The notes beneath the pieces are model-generated. The model was not told the origin of the DNA, made no database searches, and saw nothing but the letters and a program-made list of their open reading frames with translations. A DNA stretch of 64,000 bases from DATFVA01 sp963839165. GTDB taxonomy: Bacteria > Bacteroidota > Ignavibacteria > Ignavibacteriales > Ignavibacteriaceae. The stretch lies in the NCBI GenBank assembly GCA_963839165.1, contig CAWIUG010000045.1, positions 186,001 to 250,000 on the forward strand, in the 5' to 3' direction. Within the stretch, counting starts at the first letter, position 1, and each line of letters opens with the position of its first letter. Positions 8,609 to 17,930 of this stretch are shown here, in pieces. The translations under genes were made by a program, and so were the position numbers.

Positions 8609-10264
8609 TTAAGTCTGAATAACACCAGGATTAAACCTTGGGATAATAGGATTGCTATTGGCCGCTTCCAGAGCCATGGAAACATACTCCCTGGTTAAAG
8701 CCGGATCAATAATTTCGTCAATCCAGAGCCTTGCTGCAGCATACAATGGGGTACTCTTTTCATCATACGATTGGATTATTTCATCAAGCAGTTTTTTCTT
8801 GTCGGTATCACTCATATTTTTACCGCCTTTTTCAGCCTGCTTGATCTTGATATCGAGCAGTACGCTGCTTGCCTGGTTTCCGCCCATAACAGAGATCTTT
8901 GCATTTGGATAGGCGAAGATAAATCTCGGATCGTAAGCCTTGCCGCACATTGCATAATTTCCGGCTCCGAAGCTGTTTCCAACAATGATTGTAATTTTCG
9001 GAACTACACTGTTAGCAACAGCATTAACCATTTTAGCGCCATCTTTTATAATGCCGCCGTGCTCGGCTCTGCTGCCAACCATAAACCCGGTTACATCCTG
9101 GAGAAACAGAAGGGGTATTTTTTTCTGATTGCAGTTTAAGATAAAACGGGCTGCTTTATCTGAGGAATCTGAGTAAATAACACCGCCTACCTGCATTTCA
9201 CCGGTTTCTGTTTTTACAACATCTCGCTGGTTAGCTACAATACCCACAGCCCACCCATCGATTCTTGCATATCCTGTTATAATGGTTTTCCCATAACCTG
9301 CTTTATATTCATCGAAAACTGATTCATCAACAATTCGTGCTATCAAGTCGTACATATTATATGACTTGATGGGATCTTCGGGAAGAAGTCCATAAATTTC
9401 CTTCGGTGAAAACTTCGGTTGCTTACTTTCAATTCTGTTATAGCCCGCTTTCAGATCAGGTCCGTGCTTTTCCACGATACTCCTGATCTGCTGAATACAT
9501 TCCTCATCATTCTTCATTATGTAATCAGTTACACCGGAAATGTTCGACTGAACTTTCGCACCGCCCAGACTCTCGTTATCAATTACTTCACCTATTGCCG
9601 CCTTCACCAGGTGTGCCCCCGCAAGAAAGACAGAACCTTCTCCTTCCACAATCAGAGCTTCATCACTCATAATAGGAAGATAAGCGCCTCCGGCCACACA
9701 GGGACCCATTATCGCAGAAATCTGAGGTATACCGATGGAGGACATTACTGCATTATTCCTGAAAATCCTGCCGAAATGTTCTTTATCAGGAAAAATCTCA
9801 TCCTGAAGAGGGAGGAAAACTCCAGCACTGTCAACCAGGTAGATGATGGGCAGGTGGTTCTCCATCGCAATTTCCTGTGCGCGAAGATTTTTTTTGGCGG
9901 TTATAGGGAACCAGGCTCCCGCTTTTACTGTAGCATCATTCGCAACTATTACGTGCAACTTTTTGTGGATTTTCCCTATACCATAGATAGTTCCTGAGGA
10001 AGGAGCGCCTCCGTATTCCTCATACATTCCGTATGCCGCAAAGGTACTTAATTCATAAAATTCTTTAGGATTATCAACAAGAAGGTTTATTCTTTCTCTG
10101 GCAGTAAGTTTACCTTTTGCCTTATGTTTCTCAATTGACTTTTTCCCGCCGCCTAGCTGAACAACTTCTTTTTCAGCTTGAAGTTTACGGATCAGGTTTT
10201 TGTAATAATCTTCCTTCTTAAGAAAAGATTCACTTTCCTTCAGCTGATTCCCTATTTTTTTCAT
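8609..10264 (-). CDS. Acyl-CoA carboxylase, carboxyltransferase (beta) subunit
   Basis: Transfers carboxyl from carboxybiotin to an acyl-CoA. 551 aa. The N-terminal part 'QLGGGKKSIEKHKAKGKLTARERI' region and the two crotonase-like halves are typical of methylcrotonyl-/propionyl-CoA carboxylase beta subunits. Oxyanion-hole glycine motifs appear in 'GPCVAGGAYLPIMSDE' and 'GNSFGAGNYAMCGKAYDPRF'. The methylcrotonyl-CoA branch seems the best fit, supported by the acyl-CoA dehydrogenase 6 bp upstream (leucine catabolism pairs isovaleryl-CoA dehydrogenase with this enzyme), but substrate specificity cannot be read with certainty. The biotin carboxylase/biotin carrier partner is not in this window. 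Confidence 0.9.
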   Translation of the reverse strand: MKKIGNQLKESESFLKKEDYYKNLIRKLQAEKEVVQLGGGKKSIEKHKAKGKLTARERINLLVDNPKEFYELSTFAAYGMYEEYGGAPSSGTIYGIGKIHKKLHVIVANDATVKAGAWFPITAKKNLRAQEIAMENHLPIIYLVDSAGVFLPLQDEIFPDKEHFGRIFRNNAVMSSIGIPQISAIMGPCVAGGAYLPIMSDEALIVEGEGSVFLAGAHLVKAAIGEVIDNESLGGAKVQSNISGVTDYIMKNDEECIQQIRSIVEKHGPDLKAGYNRIESKQPKFSPKEIYGLLPEDPIKSYNMYDLIARIVDESVFDEYKAGYGKTIITGYARIDGWAVGIVANQRDVVKTETGEMQVGGVIYSDSSDKAARFILNCNQKKIPLLFLQDVTGFMVGSRAEHGGIIKDGAKMVNAVANSVVPKITIIVGNSFGAGNYAMCGKAYDPRFIFAYPNAKISVMGGNQASSVLLDIKIKQAEKGGKNMSDTDKKKLLDEIIQSYDEKSTPLYAAARLWIDEIIDPALTREYVSMALEAANSNPIIPRFNPGVIQT

Positions 10265-10270
10265 TAGTTC

Positions 10271-11440
10271 CTAATTCCCGTTTGATAATAGTTCTCTTGA
10301 AATAACAATTCTCTGAATTTCAGAAGTACCTTCACCGATCGTTAAAAGTTTTACATCACGGTAAAATTTCTCCACAGGGTAATCTTTTATAAAGCCATAG
10401 CCTCCATGAATCTGTACAGCCTCACTGGAAGCCTTCTCCGCGATTTCACTTGCAAATAGTTTTGCCATAGCTGCTTCCTTCTGGTTCGGTAGTCCTTTAT
10501 CCTTCATCGCAGCTGCACGCAGAGTTAACAGACGGGCAGCATCTATATTCATAGCCATCTCAGCCAGTTTAAACTGCGTTGCCTGAAACTCGCTTAGGGT
10601 TTTATTAAACTGTTTTCTTTCCCGGCTGTATTTTAATGCTGCGTCAAGCGCTCCCTGTGCTAGTCCTACGCTAAGTGCAGCTATAGAAATTCTTCCACCT
10701 TCTAGTATCTTCATTGCCTGAATAAATCCTTCGCCTTCTTCACCAAGGAGATTTTCAGCGGGAACTTTACAGTTATCGAACGTGAGCTGAGTAGTATCGC
10801 TGGCACGCATTCCAAGTTTATTTTCTTTCTTACCAACGATAAAGCCCTCCATCCCTTTCTCAAGTATGAAGGCAGATATTCCTTTCTTACCCTTCTCTTT
10901 ATTCGTTATTGCCATGATGACAGCTGTCTCACCTACGGTACCATGAGTTATAAATGTTTTGCTTCCGTTCAGAATATAATACCCGTCTTTTTTCTCTGCA
11001 AAAGTTTTCATACCGGCCGCATCGCTTCCAGAAGAAGATTCTGTTAATCCCCATGCCGCAACTTTTCTTCCAGCTATAAGATCGGGCAGATATTTTTTCT
11101 TCTGTTCTTCATTCCCAAAACGGAAGATATGATTTGTTCCCAAACCATTATGGGCAGCAACAGATAAAGAGATGGATGGATCAACTCTCCCGAGTTCCTC
11201 AACGATCATTGCGAATTCAACATACCCAAGTCCGGCGCCCCCGTATTCTTCAGGGAAGATAACTCCCATAAATCCCAGTTCTCCAAGCTGTTTAATTATT
11301 TCCATTGGGAATTCCTGAGACTCATCGTATTTCATCACAACAGGACGAATATTCTTTTCTGCAAATTCACGGACAGTATTTTTAATAATCTGCTGATTTT
11401 CAGTCAGTTCAGCAAGAAATGGATTTTCTAAAACTTCCAT
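10271..11440 (-). CDS. Acyl-CoA dehydrogenase
   Basis: FAD-dependent alpha,beta-dehydrogenation of an acyl-CoA, passing electrons to electron-transfer flavoprotein. 389 aa, the normal length of short/medium-chain members. Family signatures: 'FPEEYGGAGLGYVEF', the FAD/substrate loop 'AAWGLTESSSGSDAAGMKT', 'KTFITHG', 'GGRISIAALSVGLAQGALD', and the C-terminal 'QIHGGYGFIKDYPVEKFYRD' and 'IGEGTSEIQRIVISR', whose Glu is the usual catalytic base position. Located between meaB and the carboxylase subunit with short gaps (21 and 6 bp). Context favours a branched-chain substrate such as isovaleryl-CoA (inference). Confidence 0.93.
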   Translation of the reverse strand: MEVLENPFLAELTENQQIIKNTVREFAEKNIRPVVMKYDESQEFPMEIIKQLGELGFMGVIFPEEYGGAGLGYVEFAMIVEELGRVDPSISLSVAAHNGLGTNHIFRFGNEEQKKKYLPDLIAGRKVAAWGLTESSSGSDAAGMKTFAEKKDGYYILNGSKTFITHGTVGETAVIMAITNKEKGKKGISAFILEKGMEGFIVGKKENKLGMRASDTTQLTFDNCKVPAENLLGEEGEGFIQAMKILEGGRISIAALSVGLAQGALDAALKYSRERKQFNKTLSEFQATQFKLAEMAMNIDAARLLTLRAAAMKDKGLPNQKEAAMAKLFASEIAEKASSEAVQIHGGYGFIKDYPVEKFYRDVKLLTIGEGTSEIQRIVISRELLSNGN

Positions 11441-11461
11441 CTTAGCTCTCCTAATTAATTT

Positions 11462-12415
11462 TTAACCCTGGTTTTTATAATTTTCTATAATTTCTTCAGC
11501 AATATGATAGGGCGAAAGATTACCCAGAACAACCTTATCAATAGAGGAATTTAATGATTTTTCACCAGTTCCGCTCCATAATTCCTCTCTTATTTTTTCC
11601 TCAACGATATTCCTTATCCTTACTTTGGTTCTTTCTTCTCTTTTCTTATAAAATTTATTCTGCCGGTTAAGATAATCCCTGTGCCGGTCTATTTCAGCTG
11701 CTATTTCCTGTATACCTTTATTTTCAACCGCGATCGCTTTTATAATGTCAGGCATCCAGCTTTTTTCGTCGTGATCTTTCATCATAAGGATAGTTTTTAA
11801 CGCGGTCATTGCCTGTTCAGCGCCTGGACGATCGCTCTTATTCACTACAAAGAAATCCGCAATCTCCATCAATCCTGCTTTCATAGCCTGAACGGCGTCG
11901 CCGGATTCTGGTACAAGAACAACCATTGTTGTGTCAGCCGCATTTGCTATATCGAGCTCTGACTGTCCCACCCCTACCGTTTCGAGAATTATTAAGTCGA
12001 AGCCAGCAGAATCAAGCACATCGGCTGCATCAACAGCTTTTCTGCTGAGACCACCCAGACTTCCGCGCGTTGCCATACTCCTGATAAATACACCCGGATC
12101 CTGTCCGATATCATTCATTCTGACACGGTCCCCCAGAAGCGCTCCTCCTGTAAAGGGACTAGTCGGATCGACGGCTATTATTCCAACCGTCTTTCCCGAA
12201 GTTCTGAAATACTTAGTGATCTGATTGGTTATTGTGCTTTTTCCCGCGCCGGGAGGGCCCGTTATTCCTATTCTGTAGGCATTACCCGTCTCCGGATAAA
12301 TGGATTTAAGCAGTTCTGATGAACCACGGTCACCTGATTCGACAACTGTTATTGCCCTGGCAATACTTCTTCTGTCGCCTTCCAATAATTTCTGCTGTAG
12401 TAATGTAGAGGACAT
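11462..12415 (-). CDS. meaB: MeaB/ArgK G3E-family GTPase, chaperone of a B12-dependent mutase
   Basis: GTPase that protects and reloads methylmalonyl-CoA mutase (or a related acyl-CoA mutase) with adenosylcobalamin. 317 aa, normal length. Walker A 'GPPGAGKS' at residues 53-60, the 'VDPTSPFTGGALLGDRVRM' switch I segment, 'FDLIILETVGVGQSELDI' (Walker B/switch II) and the base-recognition motif 'VNKSD'. No mutase gene is in the window, so the client must be encoded elsewhere. The gene stop and the downstream acyl-CoA dehydrogenase start are 21 bp apart. Confidence 0.93.
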   Translation of the reverse strand: MSSTLLQQKLLEGDRRSIARAITVVESGDRGSSELLKSIYPETGNAYRIGITGPPGAGKSTITNQITKYFRTSGKTVGIIAVDPTSPFTGGALLGDRVRMNDIGQDPGVFIRSMATRGSLGGLSRKAVDAADVLDSAGFDLIILETVGVGQSELDIANAADTTMVVLVPESGDAVQAMKAGLMEIADFFVVNKSDRPGAEQAMTALKTILMMKDHDEKSWMPDIIKAIAVENKGIQEIAAEIDRHRDYLNRQNKFYKKREERTKVRIRNIVEEKIREELWSGTGEKSLNSSIDKVVLGNLSPYHIAEEIIENYKNQG

Positions 12416-12420
12416 TTGTA

Positions 12421-13341
12421 TTATTTATTCTCTTTAAAATATTTGACGGTACTTTTTAAGCCTTCCTGAATTGTGGTTGAAGGAGACCAGCCGAATTTTT
12501 CTTTCAGCTTCCGGGATGTTATCACGCTGCGCAGCTGCTCTCCGGGCATAGCGGGTCCGTGTTTTTCCTCCTGGCCATTGCCGGCGAGGTCATTGATCAT
12601 ATTAAATAATTCATTAACATCAGTCTCTTTGCCTGTACCGACATTATATATGTCAGATGCTGTATCGTTAAGTGCAAGAAGATTAGCTTTTACCACATCC
12701 TTCACAAATGTATAATCACGTGTCTGTTTCCCGTCTCCGTTAATTACAGGCTGTACACCGTTTATCAGCTTCTTTGAGAAAATTGCGACTACACCTGCCT
12801 CACCATGAGGGTTCTGCCTCGGTCCGTATATATTAGCATACCTGAGGATGGAATATTTAAGTTTATATTGAGCATTATAAAAGAAAAGGTATTTTTCCAC
12901 AGCAAGCTTTGAGATTCCGTATGGTGAAAGTGGAGCCATTGGATGCTTTTCATCTGCCGGAAAATATTCCTGTTCGCCGTAAATGGCCCCTCCGGTAGAT
13001 GCGAACATAAATTTTTTAACATTATATTTTACGGCATTCTGCAGAAGGTTGATGGTCCCGATAATGTTGGTATCGGCATCAAAAGCAGGATCAGCCACCG
13101 AACGCCTTACATCCATCTGTGCTGCGTGATGATTCACCAAATCAAACTTTTCTTTATCAAATAATTCTGAAAGAGATTTATCTCTGATATCTTTTTTGAT
13201 GAATTCCGCTTTGGGGTTTATATTCTTTTCAAATCCTGATAAGAGGTTATCCAGTATAAATACAGTGTGACCCTCTTCAATAAATGCATCAGCAATATGA
13301 GATGCTATGAAACCGGCACCGCCGGTAACCAGTATTTTCAA
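12421..13341 (-). CDS. NAD-dependent nucleotide-sugar epimerase (extended SDR)
   Basis: 306 aa extended short-chain dehydrogenase, most like UDP-glucose 4-epimerase relatives. NAD-binding 'VTGGAGFIASHIADAF' at the N-terminus, 'HHAAQMDVRRSV', the catalytic 'YGISKLAVEKY' (Y-x3-K) with the preceding Ser/Thr in 'STGGAIYG', and the sugar-binding 'NIYGPRQNP' loop. Probably interconverts UDP-hexoses for cell-surface glycans; the exact sugar cannot be read. Lies 2 bp downstream of nadD and 5 bp upstream of meaB in a tight minus-strand run. Confidence 0.9.
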   Translation of the reverse strand: MKILVTGGAGFIASHIADAFIEEGHTVFILDNLLSGFEKNINPKAEFIKKDIRDKSLSELFDKEKFDLVNHHAAQMDVRRSVADPAFDADTNIIGTINLLQNAVKYNVKKFMFASTGGAIYGEQEYFPADEKHPMAPLSPYGISKLAVEKYLFFYNAQYKLKYSILRYANIYGPRQNPHGEAGVVAIFSKKLINGVQPVINGDGKQTRDYTFVKDVVKANLLALNDTASDIYNVGTGKETDVNELFNMINDLAGNGQEEKHGPAMPGEQLRSVITSRKLKEKFGWSPSTTIQEGLKSTVKYFKENK

Positions 13342-13343
13342 TT

Positions 13344-13922
13344 TTATTCCTTATATAATTTTAAATCATAAATATATCTCATTACCTTCTGCGGTACAAG
13401 GAAGTTGATCGGCAGTCCCTTCCTCACACGTTCTCTTATACCGGTACCGCTGATATCAATCCTGGGTGTTTCCAGAAATTCAGCATTTTCTTCGAATGGG
13501 TACCTGGTGCCCGCTGCTTTTTCCGTCTTTCTTCTCAGAACCAGAAGCACAGCAATCTCAACTATTTTTTCGGGTGATTTCCATTTATCAAAGGTTAGGA
13601 AATTGTCCTCTCCCACGATAAGTTCAACGTGTCCGTACTGCTTCTTCATTTCAGTAAGCGTGTCAATAGTATATGAGATATTTTCCCTGTTTATTTCGAT
13701 ATCCGACCAATCAAAGTATGGGATATTCTCAATCGCCAGTTTAAGCATATTAAGCCTGTGCTCAGCTCCAGATGCCTGAATATCCTGTTTATGAGGGGAT
13801 ATAAAGCTTGGAATGAAAATAATCTTATCGAGTTTACGGAGCTCAAGTACTGATTGCGCAATTATCAGGTGGCCATGATGCACCGGATCAAAAGTTCCCC
13901 CGAATACAGCAATCTTGCTCAT
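13344..13922 (-). CDS. nadD: Nicotinate-nucleotide adenylyltransferase
   Basis: Makes deamido-NAD from nicotinate mononucleotide and ATP, the common step of NAD synthesis. 192 aa, normal. Nucleotidyltransferase motif 'FGGTFDPVHHGHLIIAQ' at residues 8-24 (the HxGH signature) and the C-terminal 'DISGTGIRERVRKGLP', the counterpart of the ISSTxIR motif. Overlaps the upstream hypothetical gene by 4 bp (ATGA), so the two are translationally coupled. Confidence 0.94.
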   Translation of the reverse strand: MSKIAVFGGTFDPVHHGHLIIAQSVLELRKLDKIIFIPSFISPHKQDIQASGAEHRLNMLKLAIENIPYFDWSDIEINRENISYTIDTLTEMKKQYGHVELIVGEDNFLTFDKWKSPEKIVEIAVLLVLRRKTEKAAGTRYPFEENAEFLETPRIDISGTGIRERVRKGLPINFLVPQKVMRYIYDLKLYKE

Positions 13923-14620
13923 TTCAGCATATCCTTATATTCAATAAAGAGATGTGTGAATTTTTCATGAATGATCTGATTACAGTAGTTAAGACTTTCC
14001 TTTTTTGAGAGTTCGTTATAAAGTTGTTTGAAATCATTCTTATTTTCAATCAGCATAAAATTGCTGAGCGTATGGACAAAATTATCATGTCTGCCTGCCC
14101 TGATCAACAGGTCGTTATAATGGTGTCTGTCTTCTGTGATGGATCCCATAATTTCTTCATTGTAGTTATTAAAACCCAGGAATACAACCCTAACGTCACC
14201 GTCCCTGCCAAGCATAATGGATTCATCGTCCATTTCCAGCAGGGTGAAGATTTTTTTTATGTCGGGATAAGATAAACCAATTGAGTGAGCGAATATCAAA
14301 AGGTTGTTGTTGAATTTCTTAAAGTATTTTTCATTAAAATATTTTAATTCGCTGTTAAGATCATCGGTATCAATCCAGTGAATCTCTGTAACCTTATTTG
14401 TGATGTATTCTGGAATCTTATTCTTGTCCCGTTTGTCGAAACAACAGACGACGGTGGAATTATCCGCCGCTTCACCAAGGATTTCAATATAATTTTCATA
14501 CAATATTGAAAACAGGAGAGAGGAATCCATAAAGTTCATCGACTCAAACAAAGGCAGCCGGCCATTATTGAACAATGGGAATAGGGGTAACAGGAAGATA
14601 CAGGAATTAGATTTTGTCAT
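13919..14620 (-). CDS. Hypothetical protein, possible DUF2064-like nucleotidyl/glycosyl transferase
   Basis: 233 aa, not confidently recognised. It starts with 'MTKSNSCIFLLPLFPLFNNGR', has a core strand 'STVVCCFDKRD' and an 'LLIFAHSIGLSYPDIKKIF ... DDESIMLGRDGDVRVVFLG' stretch that faintly resembles the 'D.vlGP..DGGy.liG' region of DUF2064 (TIGR04282) transferases. No classical signal peptide or membrane segment beyond the short hydrophobic start. Sits directly behind the PrsW-like gene (adjacent codons) and overlaps nadD by 4 bp. Real gene by context and codon use; the assignment is weak. Confidence 0.7.
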   Translation of the reverse strand: MTKSNSCIFLLPLFPLFNNGRLPLFESMNFMDSSLLFSILYENYIEILGEAADNSTVVCCFDKRDKNKIPEYITNKVTEIHWIDTDDLNSELKYFNEKYFKKFNNNLLIFAHSIGLSYPDIKKIFTLLEMDDESIMLGRDGDVRVVFLGFNNYNEEIMGSITEDRHHYNDLLIRAGRHDNFVHTLSNFMLIENKNDFKQLYNELSKKESLNYCNQIIHEKFTHLFIEYKDMLK

Positions 14621-15574
14621 TTAATGCGGCCGTACTTCTGATAATAAATTTTTGATAAATATTCTGTAGTGCTCAATGTCTTGTTCATAATAGTTCTTGC
14701 TTAAACCACTCGAATTCCTTGCCTGCATTTTTCTGAATGCGAGTGTCGTAGCCGCCCTAATATATAGCTTACGGATACTTTCATCAATCCATCCAAGTTT
14801 ATTTCGTTTGCCGGAGTTTAATATCAGCAAATGCGACTGTGGTATAAGACCCGATTCTGTTTCCGGAAGAAGTTCTCTGAAAATAATTTTCTTCTCTCCG
14901 AGAAGTGAAATTGAGAACACCGTGATAAATACTGCAATGGTAAATATCATAAACAAAAATCCGAGAATAGCAGTTGACTCAAAACTGACCGACAGGTTCC
15001 ACAGAAAATGGATGAACATAGCTGTAATGAGTCCTGCAAAAGTAAAAGTAATTTTAGTTAATCTCGGTTTAAATTTGGCATAGCCTAGAAATGCTCCCAG
15101 CGTTCCTGTGGAAACACAGTGCATAACCCCGGAGAAAAGCGTTCTTATAATTACAATTGAAAGCCATCCGCTAAAAGATTGAGAATAAAAAAGAAAATAA
15201 AAGAAGTTCTCGGTCATACCAAAACCAAGTCCTATTGCCCCTCCGTACACTATTCCATCTGTAATATTGTCAAACTTTTTATTAGCTATCATCAGGAAGA
15301 GGAAAAAGCCTTTGGTAGTTTCCTCTACAACCGGGGCCACAATGATGGTTTGAACCCTGAGAACCATTTCCTCGTTAGACATTATGTAGGAGAGTAAACC
15401 AGTTACCAGACCGCTGCCTATTATTGCCAGTAAAATAGCTCCCACAGCACCATAAATGTAGTTGATGATCAGCAGGCTGAAAGGCTCTCGGTCGTATCTG
15501 TCAATGCGCCAGATGATCAGGAGGTAGGTAACCATTGGAATTATGGCCGCTAATAATGAAGCTATGAAAAACAC
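14621..15574 (-). CDS. PrsW-family intramembrane protease-like protein
   Basis: 317 aa polytopic membrane protein with about seven hydrophobic segments in the first 230 residues, then a cytosolic tail. PrsW signatures: 'VVEETTKGFFLF' (Glu84-Glu85...Lys88), 'DGIVYGGAIGLGFGMTENFFY' and the downstream His motif 'GVMHCVSTGTLGAFLGY'. Family members are glutamic intramembrane proteases; B. subtilis PrsW cleaves the anti-sigma factor RsiW. No anti-sigma gene is visible nearby, so the substrate is unknown. Between the ABC exporter permease (19-bp gap) and a hypothetical gene. Confidence 0.87.
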   Translation of the reverse strand: MFFIASLLAAIIPMVTYLLIIWRIDRYDREPFSLLIINYIYGAVGAILLAIIGSGLVTGLLSYIMSNEEMVLRVQTIIVAPVVEETTKGFFLFLMIANKKFDNITDGIVYGGAIGLGFGMTENFFYFLFYSQSFSGWLSIVIIRTLFSGVMHCVSTGTLGAFLGYAKFKPRLTKITFTFAGLITAMFIHFLWNLSVSFESTAILGFLFMIFTIAVFITVFSISLLGEKKIIFRELLPETESGLIPQSHLLILNSGKRNKLGWIDESIRKLYIRAATTLAFRKMQARNSSGLSKNYYEQDIEHYRIFIKNLLSEVRPH

Positions 15575-15593
15575 AGTTCCTCTTAGTTGTAGA

Positions 15594-16835
15594 CTATTTT
15601 TCTTTTATCCATGAGATGAGTTCTTTAATTCCAGGTTTTTTGCCGTAAGAGAGAATCCCGATTCTGAATATTTTCGATGCGGCTAATATAGTAATATATA
15701 TGGACGCAATCATGATTATAATGGTCGAAAGAATTTCTATAGGAGGTACATCGATAACATTAATTTTTAATAGCATGATAGCAGGGATAGTTAGTGGAAT
15801 GAACGACAAAATTTCAACAAGTAATGAATCAGGGTTAAAGATTGCCGATGCCGATATGGCAATGGGTAAAACCAGGATCAGGCTGAGATAGCTGGTAATC
15901 TGCTGGGCTTCCTGCTCGGTGGTTACAATTGAACCTATTCCCACAAAAAGAGCAGTATAGAAAAGGAACCCCAGGATGAAGTAAACCAACATTATGAAGA
16001 AATTATTGAAAGCTGAAGGGGGAATAACAGAGCTGCCTGCAAGAGCAATCCCAATGCATGTCCATATGAACATCTGGAATAGTCCCAGCGCGCTGAGTCC
16101 CAGTATCTTTCCCGCAAGAAGTTCTTCAGGTGTACAGCTTGAAATTAAAATCTCAATAAGCTTATTTGATTTCTCTTCAACCAGACTTCTAACCAGCATT
16201 TGCCCTGAGTAAATAATCATCATAAGCAGCAGCATAATGAAAACAATTGCAGAGAGAAATTCCGATAGAAAATCTGACTGCTTTACCTGGTCTCCGTCTT
16301 TTACTGTCACCTGGTCAACCGTAATATTATCGAAGGATGATCTTAGTAATTCCGGGTTAATACCCAGTTTAGAAAGACCGATCTTGATCCTTACCTCTTT
16401 TACAGCGTTTTCAATCCTCTGAACATCTTTAAAGTTGCCTGAACTGCTGCTTCTATATTCAACACTGAGCGAATCACCGTAATTTTTTAATAGTATATAC
16501 CCGGCTATTTTATTTTTATAAACATCACGGTCGGCAGTCTTTATATTCTCTCTAAGATTTTCTGTTGTATGGTTAAGGTTAAAAACCAGGTATGCCGGCT
16601 GGCCGTTATCCAGCTTATAGTCTTCAAGAGCCTGAGAAAGAGGGAAGTAATAAACCATCGAAGAGTCGATTACCCCGATAGCTTTGGTTGTTTCCTGTTC
16701 ATTCGCTGAGATCAATGTACCGCCTATGGAAACAAGGATTACCAGTGCTGGAGTTATAATAAGTGAGAGGATAAAAGCCCTGGTTTTAACTTTTTCTAAA
16801 AACTCCCACTTCGATATTTCAAAAACTTTCTTCAT
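15594..16835 (-). CDS. ABC-2 type exporter permease (NatB-like)
   Basis: 413 aa. One N-terminal transmembrane segment ('TRAFILSLIITPALVILVS'), a large extracytoplasmic domain of about 170 residues, and five to six C-terminal membrane segments, the architecture of NatB/YhaP-type permeases. Its start codon overlaps the stop of the partner ATPase by one base (TGATG, 16837-16833), so the two are translationally coupled. Substrate unknown; relatives export sodium ions, antibiotics or lipids. Confidence 0.9.
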   Translation of the reverse strand: MKKVFEISKWEFLEKVKTRAFILSLIITPALVILVSIGGTLISANEQETTKAIGVIDSSMVYYFPLSQALEDYKLDNGQPAYLVFNLNHTTENLRENIKTADRDVYKNKIAGYILLKNYGDSLSVEYRSSSSGNFKDVQRIENAVKEVRIKIGLSKLGINPELLRSSFDNITVDQVTVKDGDQVKQSDFLSEFLSAIVFIMLLLMMIIYSGQMLVRSLVEEKSNKLIEILISSCTPEELLAGKILGLSALGLFQMFIWTCIGIALAGSSVIPPSAFNNFFIMLVYFILGFLFYTALFVGIGSIVTTEQEAQQITSYLSLILVLPIAISASAIFNPDSLLVEILSFIPLTIPAIMLLKINVIDVPPIEILSTIIIMIASIYITILAASKIFRIGILSYGKKPGIKELISWIKEK

Positions 16836-17734
16836 CAGCTTACTGCACTCTGCTTTATCATATCGATGAATATTTTATTCAGGGTCGGTTCAACTACCCT
16901 GAAATGACTTACTTTTATTTTGCCGGATATCTCTCTTAAAAAAATATAAGGTTCTACTGAATCTTCCAGTTGAACCTCAGCAAAATTGTTGTAATCGTCA
17001 ATTCCTTTGACGTAACTCAGGTGCTTTATAACCTCGCTGTTTCCTTCAAAACCTATCTCAACCATATTTCCCCCGAAGTTTTTCTTCAGCTGTGAGAGTG
17101 ACCCGCTGCAAACTTCCTGACCTTTATTCATAAGCAGAATATCAGAACACATCTTTTCAGCCAGCTCCATTTGATGGGTAGAGAGTATTATTAGTTTCCC
17201 TTCACTGACAAAGGAGAAGATAGTTTCCCTGATGATCTGCTGGTTAATCGGGTCGAAGCCGCTGAAAGGTTCGTCAAGTATTAGTAGTCTGGGGTTGTGA
17301 ATTACCGAGCCGATGAACTGAACTTTCTGCTGGTTTCCTTTTGAAAGCTCTTCAACTTTTTTTGTTTTGTAATGGGGGATTTCGAGTTTGTTTAACCAGA
17401 AGTCGAGCCGTTTTTGTGCGTCTGCCCTGCTCATATTCTTAAGTGCAGCGAAATATAATATCACTTCATCTACCCGACTCTTCTTATAGAGTCCCCTGTC
17501 TTCAGGCAGATAACCGATTACATTAAAAAAGTCTTTGGATATCTTCTTATCATAAAACCTGATCTCACCCGAGGTGGGTTTTATGATGTTCAGAACGGTC
17601 CTTATTGTGGTTGTTTTTCCAGCCCCGTTTGGGCCCAAAAGACCAAAAATCTTTCCCTCACTTACCGTAAAACTCAAATCCTTAACGGCAACTACGTCAT
17701 TATATTGTTTTGTCAGATTCCGGACTGTGAGCAT
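16835..17734 (-). CDS. ABC transporter ATP-binding protein (NatA-like)
   Basis: 299 aa ATPase. Walker A 'GPNGAGKT' at residues 34-41, ABC signature in the form 'LSKGNQQKVQFIG', Walker B 'RLLILDEPFSGFDP' and the switch histidine in 'LSTHQM'. An extra C-terminal domain of about 80 residues follows, common in ABC-2 exporters. First gene of the long minus-strand run that extends down to the HIT gene. The gene-free region with 11-bp tandem repeats lies about 200 bp upstream of its start. Confidence 0.93.
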   Translation of the reverse strand: MLTVRNLTKQYNDVVAVKDLSFTVSEGKIFGLLGPNGAGKTTTIRTVLNIIKPTSGEIRFYDKKISKDFFNVIGYLPEDRGLYKKSRVDEVILYFAALKNMSRADAQKRLDFWLNKLEIPHYKTKKVEELSKGNQQKVQFIGSVIHNPRLLILDEPFSGFDPINQQIIRETIFSFVSEGKLIILSTHQMELAEKMCSDILLMNKGQEVCSGSLSQLKKNFGGNMVEIGFEGNSEVIKHLSYVKGIDDYNNFAEVQLEDSVEPYIFLREISGKIKVSHFRVVEPTLNKIFIDMIKQSAVS

Positions 17735-17930
17735 TTTATACAGATATTCAGAAATAAAACTGCAATTTAAAGTATACAGCCCTTATAAACTATAGTATAA
17801 AAACTTAATGCCGAAATTTCCCATCCAGGGGGTTTGGTCCCTCTGGTTTATTACACCCGTATTATTTAGTTCAGGTTTCTTTCCCTTATAGTTGGCCGGA
17901 ATTTGTTGTGTCCGGGTGAAAAGGCTGAGT

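Noticed and set aside
9419..9997. 192-aa plus-strand ORF inside the carboxylase gene
   Set aside because: It lies fully antisense to a strongly conserved acyl-CoA carboxylase subunit and shows no family signature; it is a shadow frame.
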